Assembly (NCBI RefSeq): GCF_013300825.1
Contig: NZ_JAAIMY010000002.1
Location: 124,001-188,000 of the forward strand
Direction: 5' to 3'
From: Blautia wexlerae
Lineage (GTDB): Bacteria; Bacillota; Clostridia; Lachnospirales; Lachnospiraceae
Length of the DNA stretch: 64,000 bases
Shown: in pieces, positions 27,086 to 35,319 of the stretch
How positions within the stretch are numbered: position 1 is the first letter of the stretch
Layout of the letters: each line of letters begins with the position of its first letter
Made by a program: the position numbers and the translations under genes
Notes under the pieces: generated by a model
What the model was told of the DNA's origin: nothing
Database searches by the model: none
The model's input: the letters and a program-made list of their open reading frames with translations, nothing else

Positions 27086-28270
27086 ATGAATACAATTAGT
27101 GTGGAAGAGTTGGAGAAGATTGATGCTTCTGAGATTACGATCGTGGATGTGCGGCCGGCGGATCAGTATAGTAGGGGGTCTTTTCCTGGGGCGGTGAATA
27201 TTCCGCTGGATGAGTTTGATGAGAAGATGGAGGCTGTTGACAAAGATAAAACAGTATATGTTCTCTGCCATACGGGGGACAGAAGCCGGGATTGTGTGGA
27301 GAAGCTGAGTGATGCAGGGTATGAGGCTGTGAATATTGAAGGTGGATATCGTGCCTATCTGAGACTTTCTCTGAGCCGTTTTATGGAGAATGATGCTGAG
27401 GAGCAGAAGGAACTGAAGACGAAAGAGATTGAGCACAGTATTATCAAGACTTTCAGAAAGACGGTCTGGAGACCGTTTACCAAGGCTTTGAATGAGTATC
27501 AGCTGATTCAGGAGGGGGATAAGATTGCTGTCTGTATTTCAGGTGGTAAGGACTCTATGCTGATGGCGAAGCTGCTTCAGGAGCTGAAGCGTCATGGGAA
27601 GATTCATTTTGAACTGGTGTTTCTGGTAATGAATCCGGGCTATAATGCGGATAACTGGAAGATTATTCAGGATAATGCAGAGCTTCTGGGAATTCCTCTT
27701 ACGGTTTTTGAGAGTGATATTTTTGATACAGTGGCAGAAATTGAGAATAATCCCTGTTACCTGTGTGCGAGAATGAGACGTGGTTATCTGTATTCTCATG
27801 CCAAGGAACTGGGATGTAATAAGATTGCGTTGGGACATCATTTTGATGATGTGATTGAGACGATCCTCATGGGTATGCTGTACAGTGGTAAGGTGGAGAC
27901 TATGATGCCGAAACTGCACAGTCAGAACTTTGAGGGAATGGAACTGATCCGTCCTATGTATCTGATTAAGGAATCTGCAATCAAGGCATGGAGAGATACC
28001 AATGGGTTGCATTTCATTCAGTGTGCATGCCGTTTTACTGAGAACTGTGTAAGCTGCGGTGGCGGACGTGGTTCCAAGCGTGATGAGATGAAAGAGTTGG
28101 TTGCGCAGTTTAGAAATACAAGCAGTGTGATCGAGACGAATATCTTTAACAGTGTGCGGGATATTAATCTTCGTACTGTTATGGGATATCATAAAGATGG
28201 AGAATATTATAATTTCCTGGATGACTATGATCAGCGTGGAAATAAGGGCGTTGATAAGGAAAAAGAATGA
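27086..28270 (+). CDS. Rhodanese domain fused to TtcA-like PP-loop ATPase
   Basis: 394 residues in two parts. Residues 1-95 are a rhodanese (sulfurtransferase) domain with the active-site loop LCHTGDRS, its cysteine near residue 61. Residues about 125-390 are a PP-loop ATPase of the TtcA type: CISGGKDSMLMAKLL near 150-165, CYLCARMRRG near 223-232, GHHFDDVIET, and a further cysteine cluster CACRFTENCVSCGGG. TtcA proteins carry an iron-sulfur cluster and put sulfur on C32 of tRNA. The fusion would let a persulfide on the rhodanese cysteine feed the ATPase directly. larB follows after a 108-bp gap, so a role in nickel-pincer cofactor sulfur supply is an alternative. Confidence 0.88.
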   Translation: MNTISVEELEKIDASEITIVDVRPADQYSRGSFPGAVNIPLDEFDEKMEAVDKDKTVYVLCHTGDRSRDCVEKLSDAGYEAVNIEGGYRAYLRLSLSRFMENDAEEQKELKTKEIEHSIIKTFRKTVWRPFTKALNEYQLIQEGDKIAVCISGGKDSMLMAKLLQELKRHGKIHFELVFLVMNPGYNADNWKIIQDNAELLGIPLTVFESDIFDTVAEIENNPCYLCARMRRGYLYSHAKELGCNKIALGHHFDDVIETILMGMLYSGKVETMMPKLHSQNFEGMELIRPMYLIKESAIKAWRDTNGLHFIQCACRFTENCVSCGGGRGSKRDEMKELVAQFRNTSSVIETNIFNSVRDINLRTVMGYHKDGEYYNFLDDYDQRGNKGVDKEKE

Positions 28271-28378
28271 TAACAGCAAAATCTTCATTTGTGGAAGAGA
28301 AATACACTGCTCAGTATTATAGTGGGAACGGTTGTCTGTATGCTTCTGGTGCAGGTGGTGTTCTAAAAGGAGGGATTC

Positions 28379-29140
28379 ATGACCTTACAGGAGATTCTTG
28401 AAAGTGTAAAAAGTGGTTCTGTATCTGTAGAAGAGGCAGAGAGAATCCTTAAGAAAGAAAGTTATGAAGAAATGGGATATGCGAAGCTGGATACAAGCCG
28501 CAAGGCAAGAACCGGTTTCGCAGAAGTAATCTACTGCAGTAATAAGGCAGATGAACATCTTCTGAATATTTTTGAAAGATTATACAGAGAAGACGGCGAG
28601 GTATTTGGAACCAGAGCTTCCCAACATCAGTATGAACTGGTGAAAGAGAAGTTTCCGGAAACAGAATATGATCCGATCTCACGCATCTTAAAGGTTGAAA
28701 AGAAAGATAAGAAGCGTATTGGTAAGATCGCCGTGTGTTCAGCAGGAACTGCAGATATTCCGGTTGCTGAGGAAGCTGCACAGACAGCGGAATATTTTGG
28801 CACAAATGTTGAACGGATTTATGATGTGGGAGTCAGCGGAATGCATCGTTTATTCTCCAGACTGGAGACGATCCAGAGTGCGAACTGTGTAATTGCAGTT
28901 GCGGGAATGGAGGGAGCTCTTGCCAGTGTGATGGGCGGTCTGGTGAGCAGACCGGTGATCGCAGTACCGACTTCTGTGGGTTATGGTGCAAGTATGCATG
29001 GTCTTTCGGCACTTCTTACTATGATCAATTCCTGTGCGAATGGGATTGCTGTGGTGAATATTGATAACGGCTACGGTGCCGGCTATCTGGCAACACAGAT
29101 CAACCGTCTGGCAGCAGGTACAGATGAGAAAGGAAATTGA
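28379..29140 (+). CDS. larB: Nickel pincer cofactor biosynthesis protein LarB
   Basis: 253 residues. LarB carboxylates the pyridinium ring of nicotinic acid adenine dinucleotide and hydrolyses its phosphoanhydride, the first step to the nickel-pincer nucleotide used by lactate racemase-type enzymes. The C-terminal PurE-like domain is clear: VCSAGTADIPVAEEAAQTAE, YDVGVSGMHRLFS, VIAVAGMEGALASVMGGL and PTSVGYGASMHGLSALLTMLNS-like end. AAAAGGAGGG precedes the ATG. The next gene, larC, starts 2 bp after its stop. Confidence 0.94.
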   Translation: MTLQEILESVKSGSVSVEEAERILKKESYEEMGYAKLDTSRKARTGFAEVIYCSNKADEHLLNIFERLYREDGEVFGTRASQHQYELVKEKFPETEYDPISRILKVEKKDKKRIGKIAVCSAGTADIPVAEEAAQTAEYFGTNVERIYDVGVSGMHRLFSRLETIQSANCVIAVAGMEGALASVMGGLVSRPVIAVPTSVGYGASMHGLSALLTMINSCANGIAVVNIDNGYGAGYLATQINRLAAGTDEKGN

Positions 29141-29142
29141 TT

Positions 29143-30495
29143 ATGGGAAAAACATTATATCTGGAATGTTATTCAGGGATAAGTGGTGATATGACGGTTG
29201 CGGCTCTTCTTGATCTGGGGGGTGACAGAACTGTGTTGGACAAGGTGCTGAGAAGCCTTCCGATATCAGGATTTGAGACAAAGATCAGCAGAGTTGTGAA
29301 GTCCGGAATAGATGCATGTGATTTTGATGTTGTGCTGGATAAAGAGCATGAAAATCATGACCATGATATGGAATATCTGCATGGACATCATCATGAAGGT
29401 CATGAGCGCAATCACGCCCATGGCACAGGAACAGCGCAAGACCATCACCATCACGAACACCGTGGAATAAAAGAAATTACCTATATTATAGAGCATAGCG
29501 CAATGACTGAGAATGCAAAGAAGATTGCATTGCGTATATTTGAAATTCTTGCAGAGGCAGAGAGTAAAGCACACAATGTGCCTGTGGATGAGGTGCATTT
29601 TCATGAGGTGGGAGCAGTGGACTCTATTGTGGATATTGTGTCTGTGGCAGTCTGCCTGGATGATCTGGATGTTACAGAGGTGATCGTTCCTGTTCTCTGC
29701 GAGGGCCGTGGAACTGTCCGTTGTCAGCATGGCATCCTGCCAATCCCGGTTCCGGCAGTTGCAAATATAGTAAGTGCCAATCATTTACATCTGAAAATGA
29801 CAGAGGTAGAAGGTGAACTTGTAACGCCTACAGGTGCGGCGATAGTGGCAGCAGTGAAAACAAAAGATAAACTTCCGGAAACATTTGAAATCCAGAAGAT
29901 TGGAATCGGTGCAGGTAAACGCCAGTATGAGTGTTCGGGAATTTTAAGGGCAATGATTATCTCACAGAGCGCAGAAATAGATGAAGAAAAGGCTCAGACA
30001 GAAGAATTCAAAAACCCGGAAATCAGAAATAATCCGAAAGCTGAAAATCAGGAAATCAAAGATACGATTATCAAGATGGAGACAAATATTGATGACTGCA
30101 GTGGAGAAGTTCTGGGATTTGTGATGGAACGTCTGATGAAAGCCGGTGCCAGAGATGTGCATTATGTGCCTGTTTTTATGAAAAAGAACAGACCTGCATG
30201 GGTTCTGAATGTGATCTGTAAGGAAGAAGATATAGAAACGCTTCAGAATATTATTTTTGAAGAGACTACTACGATTGGAATTCGTTATAGCAGAATGGAA
30301 CGTACGATTCTTCCCAGAGAAACGAGAACCCTTCCGACTCCCTGGGGAGAAGTTCTGGCAAAGGTATGCATTTTGAATGGAAAAGAGCAGCTTTATCCGG
30401 AATATGAGAGCGTTGCACAGTTGAGCAGAGAAAAAGAGATCCCGTTTACAGAAATTTACCGTTATATTGTTTTGGCAAATAAAGATAAAGAATAA
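29143..30495 (+). CDS. larC: Nickel insertion protein LarC
   Basis: 450 residues in one unbroken frame. LarC puts nickel into the pincer nucleotide in a CTP-dependent reaction. N-terminal YLECYSGISGDM and the DEVHFHEVGAVDSIVDIV segment are diagnostic. Residues about 66-107 are a nickel-binding-like stretch with many histidines (HENHDHDMEYLHGHHHEGHE and HHHHEH). In lactobacilli larC is split and needs programmed frameshifting; here no shift is needed. I chose ATG 29143 because AAAGGA lies 8 nt upstream; a TTG at 29137 would overlap the larB stop. LarA and LarE genes are not in this window. Confidence 0.94.
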   Translation: MGKTLYLECYSGISGDMTVAALLDLGGDRTVLDKVLRSLPISGFETKISRVVKSGIDACDFDVVLDKEHENHDHDMEYLHGHHHEGHERNHAHGTGTAQDHHHHEHRGIKEITYIIEHSAMTENAKKIALRIFEILAEAESKAHNVPVDEVHFHEVGAVDSIVDIVSVAVCLDDLDVTEVIVPVLCEGRGTVRCQHGILPIPVPAVANIVSANHLHLKMTEVEGELVTPTGAAIVAAVKTKDKLPETFEIQKIGIGAGKRQYECSGILRAMIISQSAEIDEEKAQTEEFKNPEIRNNPKAENQEIKDTIIKMETNIDDCSGEVLGFVMERLMKAGARDVHYVPVFMKKNRPAWVLNVICKEEDIETLQNIIFEETTTIGIRYSRMERTILPRETRTLPTPWGEVLAKVCILNGKEQLYPEYESVAQLSREKEIPFTEIYRYIVLANKDKE

Positions 30496-30502
30496 CAATG
30501 TA

Positions 30503-30570
30503 AAAGAAAACAGTCACATACTTGAGTGAATATCTCAACATTCATCAGATGTATGTGACTGTTTCTTTTT
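30503..30570. terminator. Long bidirectional terminator between larC and GH31 gene
   Basis: Outer stem CAGTCACATAC / GTATGTGACTG with AAAGAAA and TTTCTTTTT at its feet, plus an inner GAG/CTC. Convergent genes on both sides. Confidence 0.85.
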
Positions 30571-30604
30571 ATTATTTTTATGAGGTGACTTCTGGTTCAG
30601 TTCT

Positions 30605-30662
30605 ATCTGCTGCCTGGTACTTTTTGCAATTCAGGCAGGGAAAGTTGTCTGATTCGGTTAAA
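30605..30662 (+). repeat. Intergenic repeat family 1, copy H
   Basis: It ends in CTGATTCGGTTAAA directly against the GH31 stop codon (minus strand). The inner part shares CTTTTTGCAATTCAGGCAGGGA with copy C at moderate identity, and CTGCCTG / CAGGCAG form a hairpin. Confidence 0.6.
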
Positions 30663-32615
30663 TTACAGAGTACTTACACCGTCATCATCATAACGGTCAT
30701 ATTCAGCCCCCTCATATCCGATCATGCGGATAGTAGCCGGATCAATGTCTTTTACTGTCTGTGCAACATCAGCAACCGGGATTGCTTTTCCCTTGCGGAT
30801 GAACAGTGGAACTTCATTCAGGGCAACTTCTACATAGTGATGTCCTTTTTCAAGGATTTCCTGAAAGATGGTTCCATCCGGCAGGAATTTTACGAACATC
30901 ATTTCTTCCGGCAGATACACATAGCGGCCTTTTGCATTCTGTGTATAAACAGGTGCGATCATGATTTCGTTTCCGAGGAGAAGCTGATCTTCTACCTGAG
31001 TTGCGAATGCATCGTCTGTGTAGTCAAATGCCAGAGGACGGAACATCATGTCATCGTTTAATGCAGCTTTCATGTATTCACTGTACAGATATGGAACAAG
31101 GCGATATCTGACACCGATCACATGACGGAAGTCTTCGATATTTTCAAACTGGTAAGCTTCCTGTTCTCTGGTTCCCAGAGCGGAGTGGTTTCTCATAAGA
31201 GGTGTGAATACACCAAGTGCCAGCCAGCGCAGTACCAGATCACGTGTGGTATCTGCACCGAATCCGCCCAGATCTGCACCTGTGTAAAGGAAACCGCACA
31301 TATTCAGGGATGGAAGCATCTTTAAGTTCAGAAGGATGTGTGACCACCAGGATTTATTGTCTCCCATCCAGATTCCGCCGTATCTGTGCATTCCCACATA
31401 GGAGGAACGGGAGAACATCAGGAAACGTTTGCCAGGTGCGATTTTTTCAAATGCTTCACCTGCTGCACGGGTCATGTTATAGCCAAACAGGTTATGTACC
31501 TTGTCGTGGCGGATCTTCTGACCGTTTACATTGTGATAGAAGCGTTTGTAATCTTCCGGATTATTTGCAAGTCCTTTTACCTTTGCGCCGAGAACGAATC
31601 CAGATGTTTCTTCATTGTCCATGAAGTTGTCTTTGATGTATTCTTTTAATTCAGCAACGCCTTCCGGTGTGCAGAACATTGCAGGCTCGTTCATGTCATT
31701 CCAGAAACCGTCAATTCCTTTGGAAATGAGACGTTCATATTTCTGTCCGAACCATGCTCTGGCATCTGCGTTCAGGACATCCGGGAAATGAGTCCAGCCC
31801 GGCCATACAGCGGAAACGAAATCACTGCCGTCTTCACGTTTGCAGAAGTAGTTCTTCTCAACGCCTTCTTCATAAACATCATAGCCAGCCTCTACCTTGA
31901 CACCTGCATCGATGATCGGGACAAGGTGGATGCCTTTTTCTTTCATTTCATTGACATAGGCCTCAAAGTCAGGGAAGTTTTCCTGATTGACTGTGAAATC
32001 TTTGTAGTCTTCCATGTAATCGATATCCATGTATACCATATCGATTGGAATATTGTTTTCACGATATCCGTCAGCAGCTTTTCTGAAGTCATCAGCAGTT
32101 GTATATCCCCAGCGGCTCTGACCGAAACCAAATGCGAATTTAGGCGGGATATAGCTTCTTCCGATGATTTTACGGAACTGTTTTACGATATCGTAAGGGG
32201 TTTCACCCTCGATCACATACAGATAAAGATCTGCATCCTCACAGGTGATCTTTAACTGGGAAGAGAGTGTGTAACCGATATCAAACTTCAGTTTTCCGGG
32301 ATAATCAACGAAGAGACCGAAAGTCTGCTTTCCGGAGATTACGAGGAAGTTGTGTGCTCCGTAGAGGGAGATTTTATCTTCTGTATGGTTTGGCTGGTCG
32401 GAACAGTTGCTTTCATAAACGTATCCACGTTTGTTGATTCCGCGGTTTGATTCGCCCAGACCATAGACAACATCGTTGTCATCCATGTCATAAGTAAAAG
32501 AGAAGCCGTTCTCTGTGGAGATAGTTCCGTATGCAGGAGTTCCCTCAGAAGTCGGGATGGAAGTTACGATGGCATCGGTTTCAAATGGGGTTCCGTAAGT
32601 ATATTTCTGAATCAT
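30663..32615 (-). CDS. GH31 alpha-glucosidase (isomaltase-like)
   Basis: 650 residues, no signal peptide, so cytoplasmic. It hydrolyses alpha-linked glucose from non-reducing ends. Catalytic nucleophile Asp307 lies in GFWNDMNEP; SRWGY at 167-171 holds Trp169, the residue reported to favour alpha-1,6 linkages in the closely similar Blautia (Ruminococcus) obeum enzyme. From memory that enzyme is about 663 residues; this one stops early, at DDDGVSTL, exactly where repeat copy H begins, so the last dozen or so residues may have been replaced. AAGGAGG precedes the start. The gene is single, with repeat copy D in its leader. Confidence 0.93.
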   Translation of the reverse strand: MIQKYTYGTPFETDAIVTSIPTSEGTPAYGTISTENGFSFTYDMDDNDVVYGLGESNRGINKRGYVYESNCSDQPNHTEDKISLYGAHNFLVISGKQTFGLFVDYPGKLKFDIGYTLSSQLKITCEDADLYLYVIEGETPYDIVKQFRKIIGRSYIPPKFAFGFGQSRWGYTTADDFRKAADGYRENNIPIDMVYMDIDYMEDYKDFTVNQENFPDFEAYVNEMKEKGIHLVPIIDAGVKVEAGYDVYEEGVEKNYFCKREDGSDFVSAVWPGWTHFPDVLNADARAWFGQKYERLISKGIDGFWNDMNEPAMFCTPEGVAELKEYIKDNFMDNEETSGFVLGAKVKGLANNPEDYKRFYHNVNGQKIRHDKVHNLFGYNMTRAAGEAFEKIAPGKRFLMFSRSSYVGMHRYGGIWMGDNKSWWSHILLNLKMLPSLNMCGFLYTGADLGGFGADTTRDLVLRWLALGVFTPLMRNHSALGTREQEAYQFENIEDFRHVIGVRYRLVPYLYSEYMKAALNDDMMFRPLAFDYTDDAFATQVEDQLLLGNEIMIAPVYTQNAKGRYVYLPEEMMFVKFLPDGTIFQEILEKGHHYVEVALNEVPLFIRKGKAIPVADVAQTVKDIDPATIRMIGYEGAEYDRYDDDGVSTL

Positions 32616-32644
32616 TTTGTCATATCCTCCTTAGGTTGAAAATG

Positions 32645-32696
32645 GTCAAGCGGAAAAATCATCCGCTTTGCTACGTGGCGCTACACCGAATAACTG
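32645..32696 (+). repeat. Intergenic repeat family 1, copy D
   Basis: It starts GTCAAGCGGA and ends ACCGAATAACTG, matching copy A (reverse strand). Its AAAATCATCCG is also in copy E. It lies 30 bp upstream of the GH31 start codon, inside the leader of that gene. Confidence 0.65.
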
Positions 32697-32818
32697 AAAC
32701 GCTTAAGTACTGTTAGAAAATACATAGGTGTTTTCCTTGATTTCATATTTACAATAATAGAGGTTTGAGTGGGGAAATGCTACTGAAATTATGACAAATT
32801 TATACGTTATTTTGACTT

Positions 32819-32886
32819 TTTAACCGAATCAAGTAAGTCCCCTGCTTCAATTACGAAAAGCAATGAGCAGTGGAGTGGATAATTTT
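32819..32886 (-). repeat. Intergenic repeat family 1, copy C
   Basis: It begins TTTAACCGAATCA like copies B, E and H and contains hairpin-forming CTGCT / AGCAG. It sits in the 390-bp gap between the GH31 gene and the symporter gene, which otherwise shows only AT-rich sequence and no clear gene. Confidence 0.6.
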
Positions 32887-33005
32887 AGCTGCTTGCTCTG
32901 GCAACTTATTGTGCTTTAATGCTTTATCTTAATAGAATTTTTCTGTACATACGGTGAAAAAAGTGCTAAACTGTTATTATTACACGAAAGAAAGGTTTAT
33001 TTAAC

Positions 33006-34394
33006 ATGCTTCAGACAATTGAATCCATCAATAACGTCGTAAATAATTTTATCTGGGGTGTCCCGGCTATGATCTGTATTATCGGCGTAGGGCTTTACCT
33101 GAGCCTGCGGACCGGTTTTGTCCAGATCCGCAAATTCCCGTATGCGCTTAAAACCACACTGGGAAGAATTTTTAAGAAAAAAGAAGCTTCTGACGGTTCC
33201 ATGACACCTTTCCAGGCAGTCTGTACTGCACTGGCAGGTACAGTAGGTACGGGAAATATCGCCGGTGTTGCCGGAGCTATCGCCATCGGTGGTCCGGGCG
33301 CTGTATTCTGGATGTGGGTTTCCGCGCTCCTTGGAATGTGCACGAAATTTACAGAGGTTACCCTTGCAGTACATTTCCGTGAGAGAAACAGACATGGAGA
33401 TTATGTAGGCGGACCTATGTATTATATTAAGAATGGTCTGGGAAAAAATTGGAGATTTCTTGCAGTTCTTTATTCTGCATTCGGTGTACTGACTGTATTT
33501 GGAACAGGTAATGCTACTCAGGTAAATACCATTACAACAGCAATTGACACAGCTCTTATTAACTTTAATGTGATCTCAGAGTCTTCCACAGGCAGACTGA
33601 ATCTGATCCTTGGAATTGTGATCACGCTGCTGGTTGGTATGGTACTGCTGGGTGGTATCAAGCGAATTGGAAGTGTTTCCGAGAAGCTGGTGCCCTTTAT
33701 GGCATTGTTTTATATTGTACTTGCATTGGGCGTTGTGATCTTAAATATCGGAAGAGTTCCGGCAGTTTTCCATGATATTGTTTATGGAGCCTTTAATCCG
33801 TCAGCAGTGACAGGCGGTGTGATCGGAAGCTTTTTCCTCAGTATGAAAAAGGGTGTTTCCAGAGGTATTTTCTCCAATGAAGCCGGACTTGGTACAGGGT
33901 CTATCGCTCATGCCTGTGCAGATACAAGCAAGCCTGTAAAACAGGGTATGTTTGGTATCTTTGAGGTATTTGCAGATACGATCGTGATCTGTACTCTGAC
34001 AGCACTTGTGATCCTTGTAAGCGGCGTGCCGGTAAATTACGGTGCAGCGGCAGGTGCAGAACTTACAATTTCCGGATTTACTGCTACATACGGAGGCTGG
34101 GTTTCCATCTTTACGGCAGTTGCCATGTGCTGCTTTGCATTCTCAACGATTATCGGATGGGGACTTTACGGAGCACGCTGCATTGAATTCTTATTCTCTG
34201 CAAAAGTTATCCGCCCATTTATGATCGCATATTCATTAGTAGCAATCCTTGGCGCAACTGTAGATCTGGGGCTTCTCTGGAGCATTGCTGAGACATTCAA
34301 CGGTCTCATGTCAATCCCCAACTTAATTGGTGTATTTCTGCTTTCAGGAACTGCCATTACACTTACGAAAGAATATTTTGCACAGAAGAAATAA
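33006..34394 (+). CDS. Sodium:alanine/glycine symporter (AGCS family)
   Basis: 462 residues with about eleven membrane helices. AGCS proteins import alanine or glycine with Na+ or H+. Family segments are clear: GVGLYLSLRTGFVQIRKFPYAL, QAVCTALAGTVGTGNIAGVA (the sodium/substrate region), GGPGAVFWMWVSALLGM, YVGGPMYYI and FSNEAGLGTGS. The start has AAAGG about 10 nt upstream. Single gene, closed by a strong terminator. The exact amino acid cannot be told from sequence. Confidence 0.95.
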   Translation: MLQTIESINNVVNNFIWGVPAMICIIGVGLYLSLRTGFVQIRKFPYALKTTLGRIFKKKEASDGSMTPFQAVCTALAGTVGTGNIAGVAGAIAIGGPGAVFWMWVSALLGMCTKFTEVTLAVHFRERNRHGDYVGGPMYYIKNGLGKNWRFLAVLYSAFGVLTVFGTGNATQVNTITTAIDTALINFNVISESSTGRLNLILGIVITLLVGMVLLGGIKRIGSVSEKLVPFMALFYIVLALGVVILNIGRVPAVFHDIVYGAFNPSAVTGGVIGSFFLSMKKGVSRGIFSNEAGLGTGSIAHACADTSKPVKQGMFGIFEVFADTIVICTLTALVILVSGVPVNYGAAAGAELTISGFTATYGGWVSIFTAVAMCCFAFSTIIGWGLYGARCIEFLFSAKVIRPFMIAYSLVAILGATVDLGLLWSIAETFNGLMSIPNLIGVFLLSGTAITLTKEYFAQKK

Positions 34395-34395
34395 C

Positions 34396-34435
34396 AATAA
34401 TAGCCCGGAGAGTTATTTTTCCGGGCTATTATTTT
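34396..34435 (+). terminator. Terminator of the symporter gene
   Basis: AATAATAGCCCGGA pairs perfectly with TCCGGGCTATTATT, followed by TTTT. Confidence 0.92.
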
Positions 34436-34463
34436 ATGAGAAAGGTAAAAGGAGAATAGAGCC

Positions 34464-35174
34464 ATGGTTCCAATCGCACATATAGAAAATGATTTTCCGA
34501 CCAAATTCGGTATCCCCAGGCAGAGTGGACGTGTAGGGGCGCTTAAAGCGAGAATCGTATTCGAACCGGAATATCGCAATGTGGATGCCTGTCGTGGTCT
34601 GGAAGAGTTTAGTCATATCTGGCTGATCTGGGAGTTTTCGGAGGCAAAGAGGACAAAGTGGTCACCGACTGTCCGCCCGCCCAGACTTGGGGGAAATGTG
34701 AGAAAAGGAGTTTTTGCCACAAGATCTCCCTTCCGTCCCAATTCCATAGGATTATCCTGTGTGAAGCTTGAGAAAGTAGCTCTGGATGAGCCGGACAGCC
34801 CTGTACTTTATGTAGAAGGTGCAGATCTGATGAATGGAACACCGATTTTCGACATTAAACCATATATTCCTTATGCGGATTGCCATCCGGAAGCAACAGG
34901 AAGTTTTACCGAATATTCCAAAGATCATCATCTGAATGTAGAATTTCCCCAGGAGCTTCTGGAAAGAATACCCGGGGAAAGCAGAGAGGCTCTGATCGCA
35001 GTGCTTGCAGATGATCCCCGTCCTGCTTATCAGAATGATCCGGAACGGTCTTACGGAATGCCTTTTGGAGAGAAGGATATTCATTTTCGGGTGGATGGAG
35101 ATATCCTTCGTGTTTATAATGTGACAGAATTTGTAAAAAAACAGCAGGAATCTTCGGTAGATTGTGGAAAATAA
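34464..35174 (+). CDS. trmO: tRNA (N6-threonylcarbamoyladenosine37-N6)-methyltransferase TrmO
   Basis: 236 residues. TrmO (TsaA/YaeB, UPF0066) methylates t6A37 of threonine tRNAs with S-adenosylmethionine. The fold-specific segments are visible: IAHIENDFPTKFGIPRQSG, LEEFSHIWLIWEFSE, KGVFATRSPFRPNSIGLSCVKLE (the SAM/active-site region) and GTPIFDIKPYIPYAD. AAGGAG precedes the start. It is a single gene between a terminator and the lysC promoter. Note that tcdA, which modifies the same base, is 8 kb upstream. Confidence 0.93.
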   Translation: MVPIAHIENDFPTKFGIPRQSGRVGALKARIVFEPEYRNVDACRGLEEFSHIWLIWEFSEAKRTKWSPTVRPPRLGGNVRKGVFATRSPFRPNSIGLSCVKLEKVALDEPDSPVLYVEGADLMNGTPIFDIKPYIPYADCHPEATGSFTEYSKDHHLNVEFPQELLERIPGESREALIAVLADDPRPAYQNDPERSYGMPFGEKDIHFRVDGDILRVYNVTEFVKKQQESSVDCGK

Positions 35175-35203
35175 CCATTTTCGGATATTTCTGTAAGAAA
35201 GGC

Positions 35204-35232
35204 TTGCAAAATTGGCGTTTATTCAATACAAT
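35204..35232 (+). promoter_or_regulatory. Sigma-A promoter for aspartate kinase
   Basis: TTGCAA, a 17-nt spacer and TACAAT. The resulting leader is only about 80 nt, too short for a lysine riboswitch; none was seen. Confidence 0.7.
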
Positions 35233-35319
35233 ATTAAACAGACTTTATGTTGGTAGAGTGACAAAGACTGATAGGAGATCGGTCTGAAAATATTTAGTGA
35301 CATATGAGGAGCAGGAAAA

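Noticed and set aside
35175-35319. Lysine riboswitch or T-box before lysC
   Set aside because: The leader after the promoter is about 80 nt and has no riboswitch core motifs.
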